DNA from: Defluviitaleaceae bacterium
GTDB lineage: Bacteria; Bacillota; Clostridia; Lachnospirales; WQUN01
Assembly: GCA_009780585.1 (NCBI GenBank)
Contig: WQZS01000001.1
Location: 248,001 to 312,000, forward strand
Reading direction: 5' to 3'
DNA: 64,000 nucleotides
The notes below the pieces were generated by a model, which ran no database searches, had not been told where the DNA came from, and saw only the letters and a list, made by a program, of their open reading frames with translations. Below are positions 1 through 8,486 of the stretch, in pieces (positions within the stretch are counted from its first letter, which is position 1; every line of letters begins with the position of its first letter). Position numbers and translations under genes: made by a program.

Positions 1-636
1 GCCTTTTGCGGATAAAGCGTAGGTTCCCTTACCGGTTTTTTCGTACCAGCCGTAGAAATTCGTGCACAAAATAGTATAGGCGTCGCCTTCGCAACCGTGT
101 TCGCGGATGAGCGCGGGTGCGTTAAGCGGCGCGTGGATTTCGAGTACCGCGGCTATACGCACGCACCGTTCGCGGTACGCGGTATTCACCTTTTCCTGCG
201 TACCGCCCTTTGTATCGATGGTACGCCCGGCGATTTCACGTTTGACTTGGGCGGTCTTCTTATTCTTTTTCGCATCTTTGCCCGAAGGGAAGCTGATAAT
301 TTCCGCCAATCGGCCGGGGCTGTCCAAAGCGACGGTGATTAACCCGATATTCAATTTTTTAAGGATTTTCGAAAATTGCGTATAATGTTTATCCCGCGCG
401 TTTCGCGGGCGCGGGATGGCGACGAATACCCAATCGGTGGCTGTTTGCCGCTCTATCGCTTGGAAAAGGAGCTTCAAACTGGCGGAAAGTTTCATTTCGA
501 CGATCCACAACGCTTCATCCTTAACGGCGGCGATATCGCATCCCTTTACCTCGCCGCGCACGGTGAAGCCCTGCTCGGCGAGCAAGCGGCGGATGGGGTC
601 GTAGAGGTCGGTTTCCTTGTATGTAATCTTTTTCAT
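1..636 (-). CDS. DUF2161-like PD-(D/E)XK-type protein, C-terminus cut by window edge
   Basis: The frame is open from the left edge up to an ATG at 636 (212 codons), so the C-terminus lies outside the window. The protein begins MKKITYKETDLYDPI and carries a D...ExK pattern near residues 33-49 (CDIAA followed by VEMKL), the core of PD-(D/E)XK nuclease folds. The overall pattern matches DUF2161, a family predicted to be nuclease-like but without a demonstrated activity. A TATAAT at 644-649 on this strand sits only seven bases from the start codon and no Shine-Dalgarno is visible, so the message may be leaderless. It is divergent from the RCC1 operon at 746. Family call is from recalled sequence pattern, not a search. 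Confidence 0.72.
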   Translation of the reverse strand, partial: MKKITYKETDLYDPIRRLLAEQGFTVRGEVKGCDIAAVKDEALWIVEMKLSASLKLLFQAIERQTATDWVFVAIPRPRNARDKHYTQFSKILKKLNIGLITVALDSPGRLAEIISFPSGKDAKKNKKTAQVKREIAGRTIDTKGGTQEKVNTAYRERCVRIAAVLEIHAPLNAPALIREHGCEGDAYTILCTNFYGWYEKTGKGTYALSAKG

Positions 637-677
637 AAAATAAATTATACCATAATCCCGAACCGGCCCTGCATGAT

Positions 678-706
678 TTGCACGCATCATGCCGATAAAA
701 TATAAT
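678..706 (+). promoter_or_regulatory. sigma-A type promoter for the RCC1/TerY-P operon
   Basis: TTGCAC at 678-683 and a perfect TATAAT at 701-706 are separated by 17 bases. Transcription would start near 713, downstream of the ATG at 689, which is why the first gene is started at 746 instead. Confidence 0.7.
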
Positions 707-745
707 AGACCATACTATTTGGCTTCGGCCGAAGGGGTTGGCGGA

Positions 746-1948
746 ATGATGCTGCCCGTAATCACCCGTATCCTGACGGAATATGGGGAAGATATATTCA
801 AAAATACGCAACGCACCAATGCGATGCTCATGGATTTGGCGCCGGGCCAAAATAAGGAGCGTATCTTGGTGCGTAATTTTATTGAAGCGGACGGTTTTTC
901 CGCCTTGGCGGAAGCGGATGATTACGGCTTGGCGGAACGGCGGTTAACGCACCAATTGACGGAAACCTATTCGTTAAAGCGGGGCGCGGCATTGTGGGTG
1001 GTTCGCTTGTTCGCCGCCGCGCTGGGCCAAATACCCGAAAGCGAATGGAACGAAGACCCCGCGGATACAGTCCCTTCCTTTTCAATGCCGTATCTGCATG
1101 GGCAGGTTTCGATGGGCAAGACGCACGTCGTCGCGGTGGGCACCGATGGGACGGTTTTCGCGGGCGGTACGGACGACGCGTACCAATGCAATGTATCGGG
1201 TTGGCACGATGTGGTGGCCGTAGCCGCCGGGGAAGCGCATACGCTGGGCCTCAAAGCCGACGGAACGGTACTGGCCGCCGGATCGAACGCGTTTGACCAA
1301 TGCGATGTGGTGCATTTATCGGGGGTGAAGAACGTCTACGCCTTCGGCCACGACAGCGTCTTCGTATTTGGGGACGGTACGGCTGCTAGCGTGGGACGTT
1401 CGAAATGGGACTTGTCCGAATTTAAAGACATCGTCACGATCGCGCAGTATCCCGAAGGGGTAATCGGTATCCGCGGGGACGGGAGGCTTTCGCTCGCTTG
1501 CTACGCGGGGGAAGAGGACATGCAGCGCGAATGGGAATGGCTGCTTTCGCAAACCGATGTCGTGCAGGTCATTTCGACCTATATCAACGGGAGCATCGTA
1601 TTGAAGAAGGACGGGCGCCTGTATAAAAGCGGCGAACCCGATAACTATTTCGCTCAATGGCGTGACGTGGTTTCGATCGCCAACGTGACGGACGGGTTCG
1701 CCATCTTGTGCGCGGACGGGACCGTACGGATACTTTCCTACGATCGGGCAAAACCGCGCATTTCCTCCTACGCCGATAATTGGCAGAACGTAAAGGCCAT
1801 TTACGGCGGGTATCGCCGCGTGATCGGCTTGACGCACGAATCGCGTTTGCTGGCGGCAAGTACGAACCTGGGCTGGTTATGGCAAAATAAAGCCATGAAC
1901 ATAGATTACATCGCTGATTGGTACCCCGTGAGCGCGTACCATGGATAA
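746..1948 (+). CDS. RCC1-repeat protein A
   Basis: A 400-residue cytoplasmic protein. An ATG at 689 is in frame but lies upstream of the predicted transcription start; ATG 746 follows GAAGGGG at a usable distance. Residues 1-95 form a helical domain shared with the next protein (key residues LAPGQNKERI). The rest is made of RCC1-like propeller repeats, seen as recurring GTDGTVFAGG, LKADGTVLAAG and W.DVV.VAAG units. Such beta-propellers are protein-binding platforms; no enzyme motif is present. The stop overlaps the start of the next gene by 8 bases, so the pair is translationally coupled. Role inferred from context: a binding or sensing partner for the kinase/phosphatase pair downstream. Confidence 0.8.
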   Translation: MMLPVITRILTEYGEDIFKNTQRTNAMLMDLAPGQNKERILVRNFIEADGFSALAEADDYGLAERRLTHQLTETYSLKRGAALWVVRLFAAALGQIPESEWNEDPADTVPSFSMPYLHGQVSMGKTHVVAVGTDGTVFAGGTDDAYQCNVSGWHDVVAVAAGEAHTLGLKADGTVLAAGSNAFDQCDVVHLSGVKNVYAFGHDSVFVFGDGTAASVGRSKWDLSEFKDIVTIAQYPEGVIGIRGDGRLSLACYAGEEDMQREWEWLLSQTDVVQVISTYINGSIVLKKDGRLYKSGEPDNYFAQWRDVVSIANVTDGFAILCADGTVRILSYDRAKPRISSYADNWQNVKAIYGGYRRVIGLTHESRLLAASTNLGWLWQNKAMNIDYIADWYPVSAYHG

Positions 1949-3305
1949 CAGGATATTGGACGCGCTCGCTGCCATACGCGATACGTACGGCGACGCGGTA
2001 TACTACAACGCCACAACATCACGTAATTTACTGGCGGACTTAGCCCCCGACTTGCAAAAGGAACGTATTCAAATCACGCATTTTTTGGAAATGGGTGGCT
2101 TCTTCCCGCTCAAATACGCGGATAAGGACTATGAAGTCGTACGCTCGCGCTTAATCGAGCAATTTATTATAACTTTTTCGGTGCATGAAAATATCGCCGA
2201 ATGGGTACTCGACATCTTCAGCGAGCTGCTCGGTTTTCACTTGGACGCGGAAGGGGCCGTTTACACACCTCCGAAGGAGCCGACGGGAAAACCCCTGGTA
2301 GGGGACAAGTTGCCGAAGAAGAAAAAATCAATTCCGGCGGATCCCGCCGAATCCGTCGAACGCCCCACAACGGGTAAATTATCTGCAGAACCGGCGGTAA
2401 AGCGTTCGGCGGCGTTAAAGGAGCCCCGGCCGTCAAACGCAAGGATTCCCACAAGCGCTTCCAAGCTAACCGAGCCCGCCCTCCGCTTCTCCGCCGATTA
2501 CCACACGGTCGCCATCACCCGCGACGGCTTCGTCAAGGCCGCGGGATTAAACGAGGACGGCCAATGCAATACGATCACGTACGATTGGCGCGACATGGCG
2601 GCGGTATCGGCGGGAGCGTACTTTACCGTGGGACTGCGGACGGACGGTACGCTCGTGGGCACCGGACGGAATGATTTCGGCCAAAGGGATTTCCTCGGCT
2701 GGCGTGAAGTGGTGGGTATTTCCGCGGGCGTACGCCATACGGTGGCGCTGCGCGCGGATGGGACATGCCTTTCCGCCGGGCAAAACAAATACGGCGAATG
2801 TGACGTGCGCCATTGGCGCAACATCGTGAAAGTGGTCGCGGGCAACGCTTGTACCTTCGGGGTCAAAAAGGATGGCCGCGTGTTGGTCAGCGGCCAAAAC
2901 GATAAAGGTGACTTACAAGTTTCCCACCTTAACGGCGTGAAGGACATCGCGTACGGAGGCCCCGGTCGGGTAATCGCGCTCCTTTCCGACGGCCGCATCG
3001 CCCGTGTAGGGCAGGAAAACCACATGCGACGCAATTTTACATTATATAAGGATGTGAAGCAGATTTCCGCCGCACCGGATTATTTCGCGGGCTTGATGGC
3101 AAATGGCACGGTCAAGCTGCTCGCGTATTTTTGGACGGACTGCGGTACGGAAGCCGCCACCGCCGATTGGAAAGGGATCACCGCCATCGCGGCAGGACGT
3201 TACCATATATTGGGCTTGAAAAAGAACCGCTTGATCGGCGCCATGCTCCACCCGGATATATCGATGGACAGGGGTCAACTTAACGTGACCCGATGGGAAA
3301 TGTAA
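1941..3305 (+). CDS. RCC1-repeat protein B (paralogue of A)
   Basis: A 454-residue paralogue of the preceding protein. Residues 1-100 repeat the same helical domain (DLAPDLQKERIQI), then comes a linker of about 75 residues rich in Lys, Pro and Ala, then five or more RCC1-like repeats (ADGTCLSAGQNKYGECDVRHW is typical in form). No signal peptide or membrane segment is seen, so it should be cytoplasmic. It overlaps gene A by 8 bases and precedes the kinase by 18 bases. The shared N-terminal domain recurs only in these two proteins within the window; I cannot assign it a family name. Confidence 0.8.
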   Translation: MDNRILDALAAIRDTYGDAVYYNATTSRNLLADLAPDLQKERIQITHFLEMGGFFPLKYADKDYEVVRSRLIEQFIITFSVHENIAEWVLDIFSELLGFHLDAEGAVYTPPKEPTGKPLVGDKLPKKKKSIPADPAESVERPTTGKLSAEPAVKRSAALKEPRPSNARIPTSASKLTEPALRFSADYHTVAITRDGFVKAAGLNEDGQCNTITYDWRDMAAVSAGAYFTVGLRTDGTLVGTGRNDFGQRDFLGWREVVGISAGVRHTVALRADGTCLSAGQNKYGECDVRHWRNIVKVVAGNACTFGVKKDGRVLVSGQNDKGDLQVSHLNGVKDIAYGGPGRVIALLSDGRIARVGQENHMRRNFTLYKDVKQISAAPDYFAGLMANGTVKLLAYFWTDCGTEAATADWKGITAIAAGRYHILGLKKNRLIGAMLHPDISMDRGQLNVTRWEM

Positions 3306-3323
3306 AGGAAGGAAGAACGAACT

Positions 3324-4601
3324 ATGCTGTACGCGTTAAAAGACGGCGCGAAGTTGCTATCCAAGCACCGCATGACCTACACCGTAAAGCGGTTCATCGC
3401 CTCGGGCGGGCAGGGCGAAGTATACGAAGTCGAAGACAAAAAAGGCCGTGCCTACGCGCTTAAATGGTACTACCCCCACGCGGCTACGCCCTACCAGCAG
3501 AAACTTATCGAAAGGCTGATCGAGCGCGGCGCGCCCGACCCGCGCTTCCTGTGGCCGCTGGATATTATATTTAAGGACAACCTGTTCGGCTATGTCATGC
3601 GCTTGCGTACGCCCATGTATAAGAGCATCGTGGACCTGATGAAACGCCGCGCGGAACCCACCTTCAGCGCGTTGTGCATGGCGGGGATTAACTTAGCCGA
3701 CGGCTACCAGAGCTTACATTCGCAGGGCTTGTGCTACCGCGACATTTCCTTCGGCAACCTCTTCTTTAACCCCGCAGACGGCGATGTGCTGATCTGCGAC
3801 AACGACAACGTAACGGTCAACCAGGACGTGGAAAGCGGCACGTACGGCACGCCCCGCTTCATCGCGCCGGAAATTATCGCCCTTAAAAAATCACCGTCCA
3901 CGGAAACGGATTTATATTCCATGGCGGTGCTTTTGTTTTATATGTTCATGTTGCACCATCCGCTGGAGGGCGCAATTGAAGCCAACATCAAGTGCTTCGA
4001 CGCGAAGGCCATGGAAAAAATCTACGGGCATGACCCCGTTTTCATCTACGACCCGCACAACCAATCCAACCGCCCCATCCCCGGCTATCAAGACAACGCG
4101 ATCATTTTCTGGCACATGTACCCGCCGTACCTGCGCGATATGTTCACCAAGGCATTTACAAGCGGTTTGCGTAACGGCAACGCCCGCATCGTGGAGAAGG
4201 AATGGAAAGACGCGTTCGTCAAGTTGCGCAATTCCATTCTATACTGCCACGCTTGCGGCGCGGAGAATTTTTATAACAAAAAACCGGTATGCTGGAAATG
4301 CAAGGCATCCATCACACCCCCGCCCCGCTTGGAAATGGGCAAACAGCTCATCATGCTTAACCATAACTCGGCTGTTTACGGGCATCACCTCCACGGTAAC
4401 TTCGATTTTAACACCGTCATCGGCAAAGTCACCCAACACCCGCAACAGCCGGGGCGCTGGGGGCTTGCCAACCACGGCAAGGACAGTTGGACCTATACAA
4501 AAAAGAACGGCGACACAGCCATCATCGAACCGGGTAAGACCGCACCGCTGGCCGCGGGCGCGAAGATTAACTTTGGGCCCGCGGAAGGGGTTATTGAGTA
4601 G
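3324..4601 (+). CDS. Ser/Thr protein kinase with zinc ribbon and FHA-like tail (TerY-P triad kinase)
   Basis: A 425-residue kinase preceded by AAGGAAGG. The glycine loop is GGQGEVY (28-34), the ATP lysine is K47 in ALKW, the catalytic loop is YRDISFGN (D140, N145), and the magnesium loop reads D159-N160-D161 in place of DFG. The activation segment is GTPRFIAPE. Near residues 308-330 there is a CxxC...CxxC zinc ribbon, followed to the end by a beta-rich segment (LANHGKDSW, INFG) that resembles an FHA domain or a degenerate relative. A kinase next to a TerY-type vWA protein and a PP2C phosphatase is the TerY-P triad known from Ter stress-response loci. Substrate unknown; the RCC1 proteins are candidates. 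Confidence 0.85.
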   Translation: MLYALKDGAKLLSKHRMTYTVKRFIASGGQGEVYEVEDKKGRAYALKWYYPHAATPYQQKLIERLIERGAPDPRFLWPLDIIFKDNLFGYVMRLRTPMYKSIVDLMKRRAEPTFSALCMAGINLADGYQSLHSQGLCYRDISFGNLFFNPADGDVLICDNDNVTVNQDVESGTYGTPRFIAPEIIALKKSPSTETDLYSMAVLLFYMFMLHHPLEGAIEANIKCFDAKAMEKIYGHDPVFIYDPHNQSNRPIPGYQDNAIIFWHMYPPYLRDMFTKAFTSGLRNGNARIVEKEWKDAFVKLRNSILYCHACGAENFYNKKPVCWKCKASITPPPRLEMGKQLIMLNHNSAVYGHHLHGNFDFNTVIGKVTQHPQQPGRWGLANHGKDSWTYTKKNGDTAIIEPGKTAPLAAGAKINFGPAEGVIE

Positions 4602-4626
4602 ACTTCTGACCTACTAGGTCAGAAGT
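4602..4626. repeat. perfect 11-3-11 palindrome between kinase and vWA genes
   Basis: Two perfectly complementary 11-base arms (4602-4612 and 4616-4626) flank the loop ACT, starting one base after the kinase stop codon. No U-run follows, so it is a poor terminator; it may be a processing or attenuation hairpin. A close relative with the same CCTACTAGG core lies at 26078-26104. Confidence 0.75.
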
Positions 4627-4716
4627 TATTCAACGCCAACGACTTGCAAGAATAAATCGAATAATTTTCACGCTTTCCCGCAAAGTAACCCAATAATAAC
4701 CATATAAGGAGAATGT

Positions 4717-5394
4717 ATGATGAGCGAAAGAAACCTACCCGGAGGCGAAATGTCCTCCCGCAAGCTGGACTTTTTTTGGATAGCCGACTGCTCGGGCAGT
4801 ATGGACGGGGAAAAAATCCAAACCCTCAACTACGCCATACGGCAAACCATCCCCGACATGCGCAAGGAAGCCGATGCCAACCCCAACGCCGATATTTTGG
4901 TGCGGGCGGTCAAGTTTTCCGACGGCGCGGCGTGGCACGTAGCGGGCGCAACCCCCATCGAGCAGTTTAATTGGACGGACCTTTCCGCCGGCGGTGTGAC
5001 CGCCATGGGCATGGCGCTCGAACTGGTGGCGGGCGAATTGCGCCAGCTTCCGTCGGATACCAAACGCCTGCCGCCCGTGCTGGTACTTTTGACCGACGGC
5101 CAACCGACGGACGACTTCAAGGGCGGACTGGACGCGCTGATGTCCACACCGTGGGGCAAAAAAGCCGTGCGCATCGCCATCGCCATCGGTAAGGATGCCG
5201 ACACCTCCGTACTGGAACAATTCACCGGAAACAATGAGCTTGTGCTGGAAGCGAAAAACCCGCAACTGCTCGTTAAGTTCATCAAATGGGCCTCAACCGT
5301 CGTGAAGAACGTTTCCGCGCCCATGGCGGGGGCCGACCCCGTGGATACAAGCGCCATCCCGGTAGTAACGACGGACGACGATGAAATCTGGTAG
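4717..5394 (+). CDS. TerY-like von Willebrand factor A protein
   Basis: A 225-residue vWA protein. The MIDAS metal site is intact: DCSGS at residues 24-28, a threonine in GGVTAMG and an aspartate in LLTDGQPTDD. Length and motif order match the TerY branch. AAGGAG at 4706-4711 serves ATG 4717 (5 bases) or the adjacent ATG 4720 (8 bases); the difference is one residue. An overlapping ATG at 4713 opens another frame and is rejected. It ends inside the first codons of the PP2C gene (14-base overlap). In TerY-P triads the vWA protein is thought to be the scaffold or target of the kinase and phosphatase; that role is inferred here. Confidence 0.88.
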   Translation: MMSERNLPGGEMSSRKLDFFWIADCSGSMDGEKIQTLNYAIRQTIPDMRKEADANPNADILVRAVKFSDGAAWHVAGATPIEQFNWTDLSAGGVTAMGMALELVAGELRQLPSDTKRLPPVLVLLTDGQPTDDFKGGLDALMSTPWGKKAVRIAIAIGKDADTSVLEQFTGNNELVLEAKNPQLLVKFIKWASTVVKNVSAPMAGADPVDTSAIPVVTTDDDEIW

Positions 5395-6316
5395 TACCGA
5401 CCCCGCAAAATGGGTTTCCGCAGGCGCGGTGGTACAGGGCGCGACGCATATCAGGCAAAATAAAATCTGCCAGGACGCGCTGTACGTACACAAGGGCGAA
5501 GATAAACCCTTCGCCTTCGTATGCGTGGCGGACGGGCACGGCTCGGAGCGCTGCCCCTTCAGCGATGAAGGGGCGGCGGCAGCCGTGCGCGTTACGGCGG
5601 AAATCCTTTCGGAAATATTGGAAAGCGGCGACCCCAAGGGAACGTTGACCGCGCAAAAGGACATCCGTTTACCGAAGCTGTTAGAAAAGGAATGGAAAAA
5701 CGCGGTAAAAAAAATCCATGAAGGGAAAGTAAACGACGGGATTCATTCCGAAAAGGCACAACCCGGCGGAATACAACCCGACGAAGTACATCCTGACGGG
5801 GCAAATTCCGACGATGCGGACGATTCCGATACGCCCGACCCCGCGCCGCCACTCCCGCCTTTTTCGTATGAACTATACGGTTCGACCCTTCTCGCGCTTG
5901 CCGCCACACTCGATTTCGTATTCGCGCTGCAGCTCGGGGACGGGGATGCCGTTGCCATCGACCCCGACGGCTCCGCCCGCTGGCTGCTTCCCCCTTCCGA
6001 ACATGCGGGTAACGAAACGGAATCCCTGTGCATGGACGATTCGTGGAAGTATATCCGCACGCAGTTGATACCCCTCGACGGGAGCGCACCCGACAACGAG
6101 CCGACGATGCTGTTGATTTCCACCGACGGCTACGCCAACAGCTTCGTGACGGGCGCGGGCTTTTTAAAAGCGGGCGCGGACATATACCGCCTGTGGCGCG
6201 AAAACGGATGCGGATATATCGAGGAGAACCTTTCCGGCTGGCTGACCCACACCAGCGCAAACGGCAGCGGGGACGACATCGCCGCGGCGATTATTGCGAA
6301 GGATATGCGTTTATGA
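5381..6316 (+). CDS. PP2C-type protein phosphatase (TerY-P triad)
   Basis: A 311-residue phosphatase of the bacterial PP2C (PF13672-like) type. Metal-binding and catalytic motifs appear in order: VADGHGSE near residue 45, LGDGDAV near 185, LLISTDGYANSF near 245 and SGDDIAAAI near the C-terminus. Between the first and second motifs lies an Asp/Pro-rich insert (about residues 115-150) with short repeats of acidic residues, probably a flexible loop. The start overlaps the vWA gene by 14 bases and the stop overlaps the next ATG by ATGA, so all three are coupled. It should reverse the action of the upstream kinase. Confidence 0.88.
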   Translation: MKSGSTDPAKWVSAGAVVQGATHIRQNKICQDALYVHKGEDKPFAFVCVADGHGSERCPFSDEGAAAAVRVTAEILSEILESGDPKGTLTAQKDIRLPKLLEKEWKNAVKKIHEGKVNDGIHSEKAQPGGIQPDEVHPDGANSDDADDSDTPDPAPPLPPFSYELYGSTLLALAATLDFVFALQLGDGDAVAIDPDGSARWLLPPSEHAGNETESLCMDDSWKYIRTQLIPLDGSAPDNEPTMLLISTDGYANSFVTGAGFLKAGADIYRLWRENGCGYIEENLSGWLTHTSANGSGDDIAAAIIAKDMRL

Positions 6317-7698
6317 AAAAAAGGGCGTTTCTTTTTTTTATCCTTTTCCTATTATCCGCTTGCGGGCGAAGGGGCGGCGGCGATTCATCCTCCCTTTTTC
6401 CGCAGAATCCCGTCCTGCCTGCCGACTTTATGGAACAGGCAACCGATTTACCCGAGCCGATTCAACTGCCCGAACGTACGCCCGTTCCGCCCAAGACCGA
6501 ACCCGCACCCATCCCAACACCCGCGCCCCCTGTCCCCATGCCGGAAGGCGAACCGTCCCTTTCCTACTATTTTATTGTACCCGCCATTTATGCCGAAGCG
6601 TCTCCTTTTTCCGACGGTATCGCGCGCGTACGGACGGACGGCGATGAACAGATTTTCATCGACACAAGCGGTAATTTCATACATGTTTTACCGGACGAAG
6701 TGGACGCGGATGAATATATTTTTATAATGCCGTTTTCCGAGGGATATGCGCGTGTGTTGTATTTACCCGACGGGACGCGGGATGAAATGCGTTGGGGCAT
6801 CATCGATATCGACGGCAACGAAATTATCGAGCCGAAGTACGACTTTGTCGGGGAGGTTTCCGACGGCGTCGTCCCCGTAGCGATGCGTACGCAAAATTTA
6901 GCCTTGGAATATAAATTGCTGGATATACACGGCAACGAAATCGTACCCTTCGGCGTGTATAGGGACATCCAATCCTTTAGCGGCGCGTTGGCGCGGGTGC
7001 GGGGTATGAACCGCCCGCATGGTAATCGTCACGGTTTTATCAACACCCTGGGCGAAATCGTAATCCCCCTTATCTATAACTACGCGCATGGATTTTCGGA
7101 GGGGCTTGCGGCGGTATCAACGGGGACGATGGGGATGTTCGGGGTCACGCGTGAAATCGAATTCGAAGGGGTGACGCATATCTTCACCACGGAAGCCTCC
7201 TTCGGCAGCGAATGGGGCTTTATCGACGGTACGGGTAATGTTGTCGTTCCCCTGATATATAATGAAGTCCGCAACTTTTCCGACGGGATGGCAGCCGCCG
7301 CAAGGGAAGCGGATACGGGCGGCGGACAAACGCAAGTGCTTTGGGGCTTTGTTAATACCGCGGGGAAAGAGGTTGTTCCGCCCATCTACCATTGGGTGAG
7401 CGATTTTGTTGACGGTTATGCCATCGTTAACGCGGGCGCGTTGGTGACACGCGGCAAGGATGAGCAAGTCGGGAACATAATATGGCTGGGCGAGGAAATG
7501 GTCATCGGTGGTACTTATATGATCATCGACCGCTGGGGGCGGGAGCTTCTTACGTTGGACTACGATGCTGTGGGGATGTTTTCCGAAGGGATTCTTGCCG
7601 TCAATTTCGGACGGCGGTACCGGCGCGAAGCCGGGGAATGGGGCAGGCTGCAGGACGGGTTGTGGGGTTATATCCGTTTTTATCCTACCGGCAATTGA
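6313..7698 (+). CDS. WG-repeat lipoprotein
   Basis: A 461-residue exported lipoprotein. ATG 6313 overlaps the PP2C stop (ATGA); the frame is open further upstream, but the signal peptide fixes this start. Residues 1-16 form a signal peptide ending in the lipobox LSAC (Cys17). A Pro/Glu-rich spacer follows, then six or more WG (KWG) repeats such as GIIDIDGNEIIEPKYD and WGFIDGTGNVVVPLIYN with F.DG.A.V partners. WG repeats are beta-rich, probably binding modules of unknown ligand. It places an outward-facing component at the end of the kinase/vWA/phosphatase operon. No enzyme motif seen. Confidence 0.85.
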   Translation: MKKRAFLFFILFLLSACGRRGGGDSSSLFPQNPVLPADFMEQATDLPEPIQLPERTPVPPKTEPAPIPTPAPPVPMPEGEPSLSYYFIVPAIYAEASPFSDGIARVRTDGDEQIFIDTSGNFIHVLPDEVDADEYIFIMPFSEGYARVLYLPDGTRDEMRWGIIDIDGNEIIEPKYDFVGEVSDGVVPVAMRTQNLALEYKLLDIHGNEIVPFGVYRDIQSFSGALARVRGMNRPHGNRHGFINTLGEIVIPLIYNYAHGFSEGLAAVSTGTMGMFGVTREIEFEGVTHIFTTEASFGSEWGFIDGTGNVVVPLIYNEVRNFSDGMAAAAREADTGGGQTQVLWGFVNTAGKEVVPPIYHWVSDFVDGYAIVNAGALVTRGKDEQVGNIIWLGEEMVIGGTYMIIDRWGRELLTLDYDAVGMFSEGILAVNFGRRYRREAGEWGRLQDGLWGYIRFYPTGN

Positions 7699-7754
7699 CA
7701 ATCTTTACCCTTGACCATACACTAGCCCAAACCCGTTAGCGAAAGAAGGATTCC

Positions 7755-8486
7755 ATGCGCTACGTATTGGGGTATGCCGCCGCGCTTTTATTGTTGGTGT
7801 TGATTGTGTGCCAAAGCATAATCATCCCCACTTTTTTTATGCCTTTTTTCCGCTACCAATACACGAAAAATGAAATCGCGCGGCACATGCAAATGGAATT
7901 CGGCGAACTGATGCACGTAACGGGTGAGTTGTTGGATTACATGCGCGGGCGGCGGGATAACCTGCAAGGCATCCGCGCAACCGTCGCGGGCGAGGAACGC
8001 GGCCCCGCCGAGGAAGGTCTGCGCGAGTTTTTCGATTGCCGCGAAGAAGTCATCCACATGGAGGACGTACGCGTGCTGTATGACCGCCTATATATCGTAC
8101 GGAACACGGCGTTTTGGGGCTTGCTCGCGTTGTTCCTGGCGATGGTTTTATTACGGTACCGCGCGCTGTACCTATTGGCGCGTTGTTCGCGGGAAGTGAT
8201 GGCGGGTTTTTTAGGGCTTGGGTTGATCTTCGTGGGTATCGTTGCGTTGGATTTCGACCGCGCTTTCGAAGTATTCCATTTGATTCTCTTTGATAATGAC
8301 TATTGGGTTCTAAACCCTTCGCAATCCCTTTTGATTAACATGGTACCGATCGAATTCTTTATGGATATCGCGGTCTTTATCGGCGCGTTAATGGCACTTG
8401 TCCCGCTTGCGGTTATCGCCGCGGCTTCGGTCTTTTTGCGGCGGGATAAATTACGAAACCCTTTAAACTTCGGCGGCATAGTATGA
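7755..8486 (+). CDS. DUF1461 (TIGR01906) integral membrane protein
   Basis: A 243-residue membrane protein with about four transmembrane segments: one at the N-terminus (residues 5-28), then after an extracytoplasmic loop of about 90 residues three more. The loop carries HMEDVRVLYD, the hallmark of the TIGR01906/DUF1461 family. The function of the family is unknown. GAAAGAAGG precedes the ATG. The stop overlaps the next ATG by four bases, so it is coupled to the DUF2953 gene. Confidence 0.8.
   Translation: MRYVLGYAAALLLLVLIVCQSIIIPTFFMPFFRYQYTKNEIARHMQMEFGELMHVTGELLDYMRGRRDNLQGIRATVAGEERGPAEEGLREFFDCREEVIHMEDVRVLYDRLYIVRNTAFWGLLALFLAMVLLRYRALYLLARCSREVMAGFLGLGLIFVGIVALDFDRAFEVFHLILFDNDYWVLNPSQSLLINMVPIEFFMDIAVFIGALMALVPLAVIAAASVFLRRDKLRNPLNFGGIV

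Noticed and set aside
3976-4617. 213-codon plus-strand frame inside the kinase gene
   Set aside because: Out of frame with a clear kinase domain, rich in Arg/Ser/Thr as expected for a shifted frame.
4713-4970. ATG four bases before the vWA start, opening another frame
   Set aside because: The vWA frame has an intact MIDAS motif and better spacing to AAGGAG; the other product has no recognisable feature.
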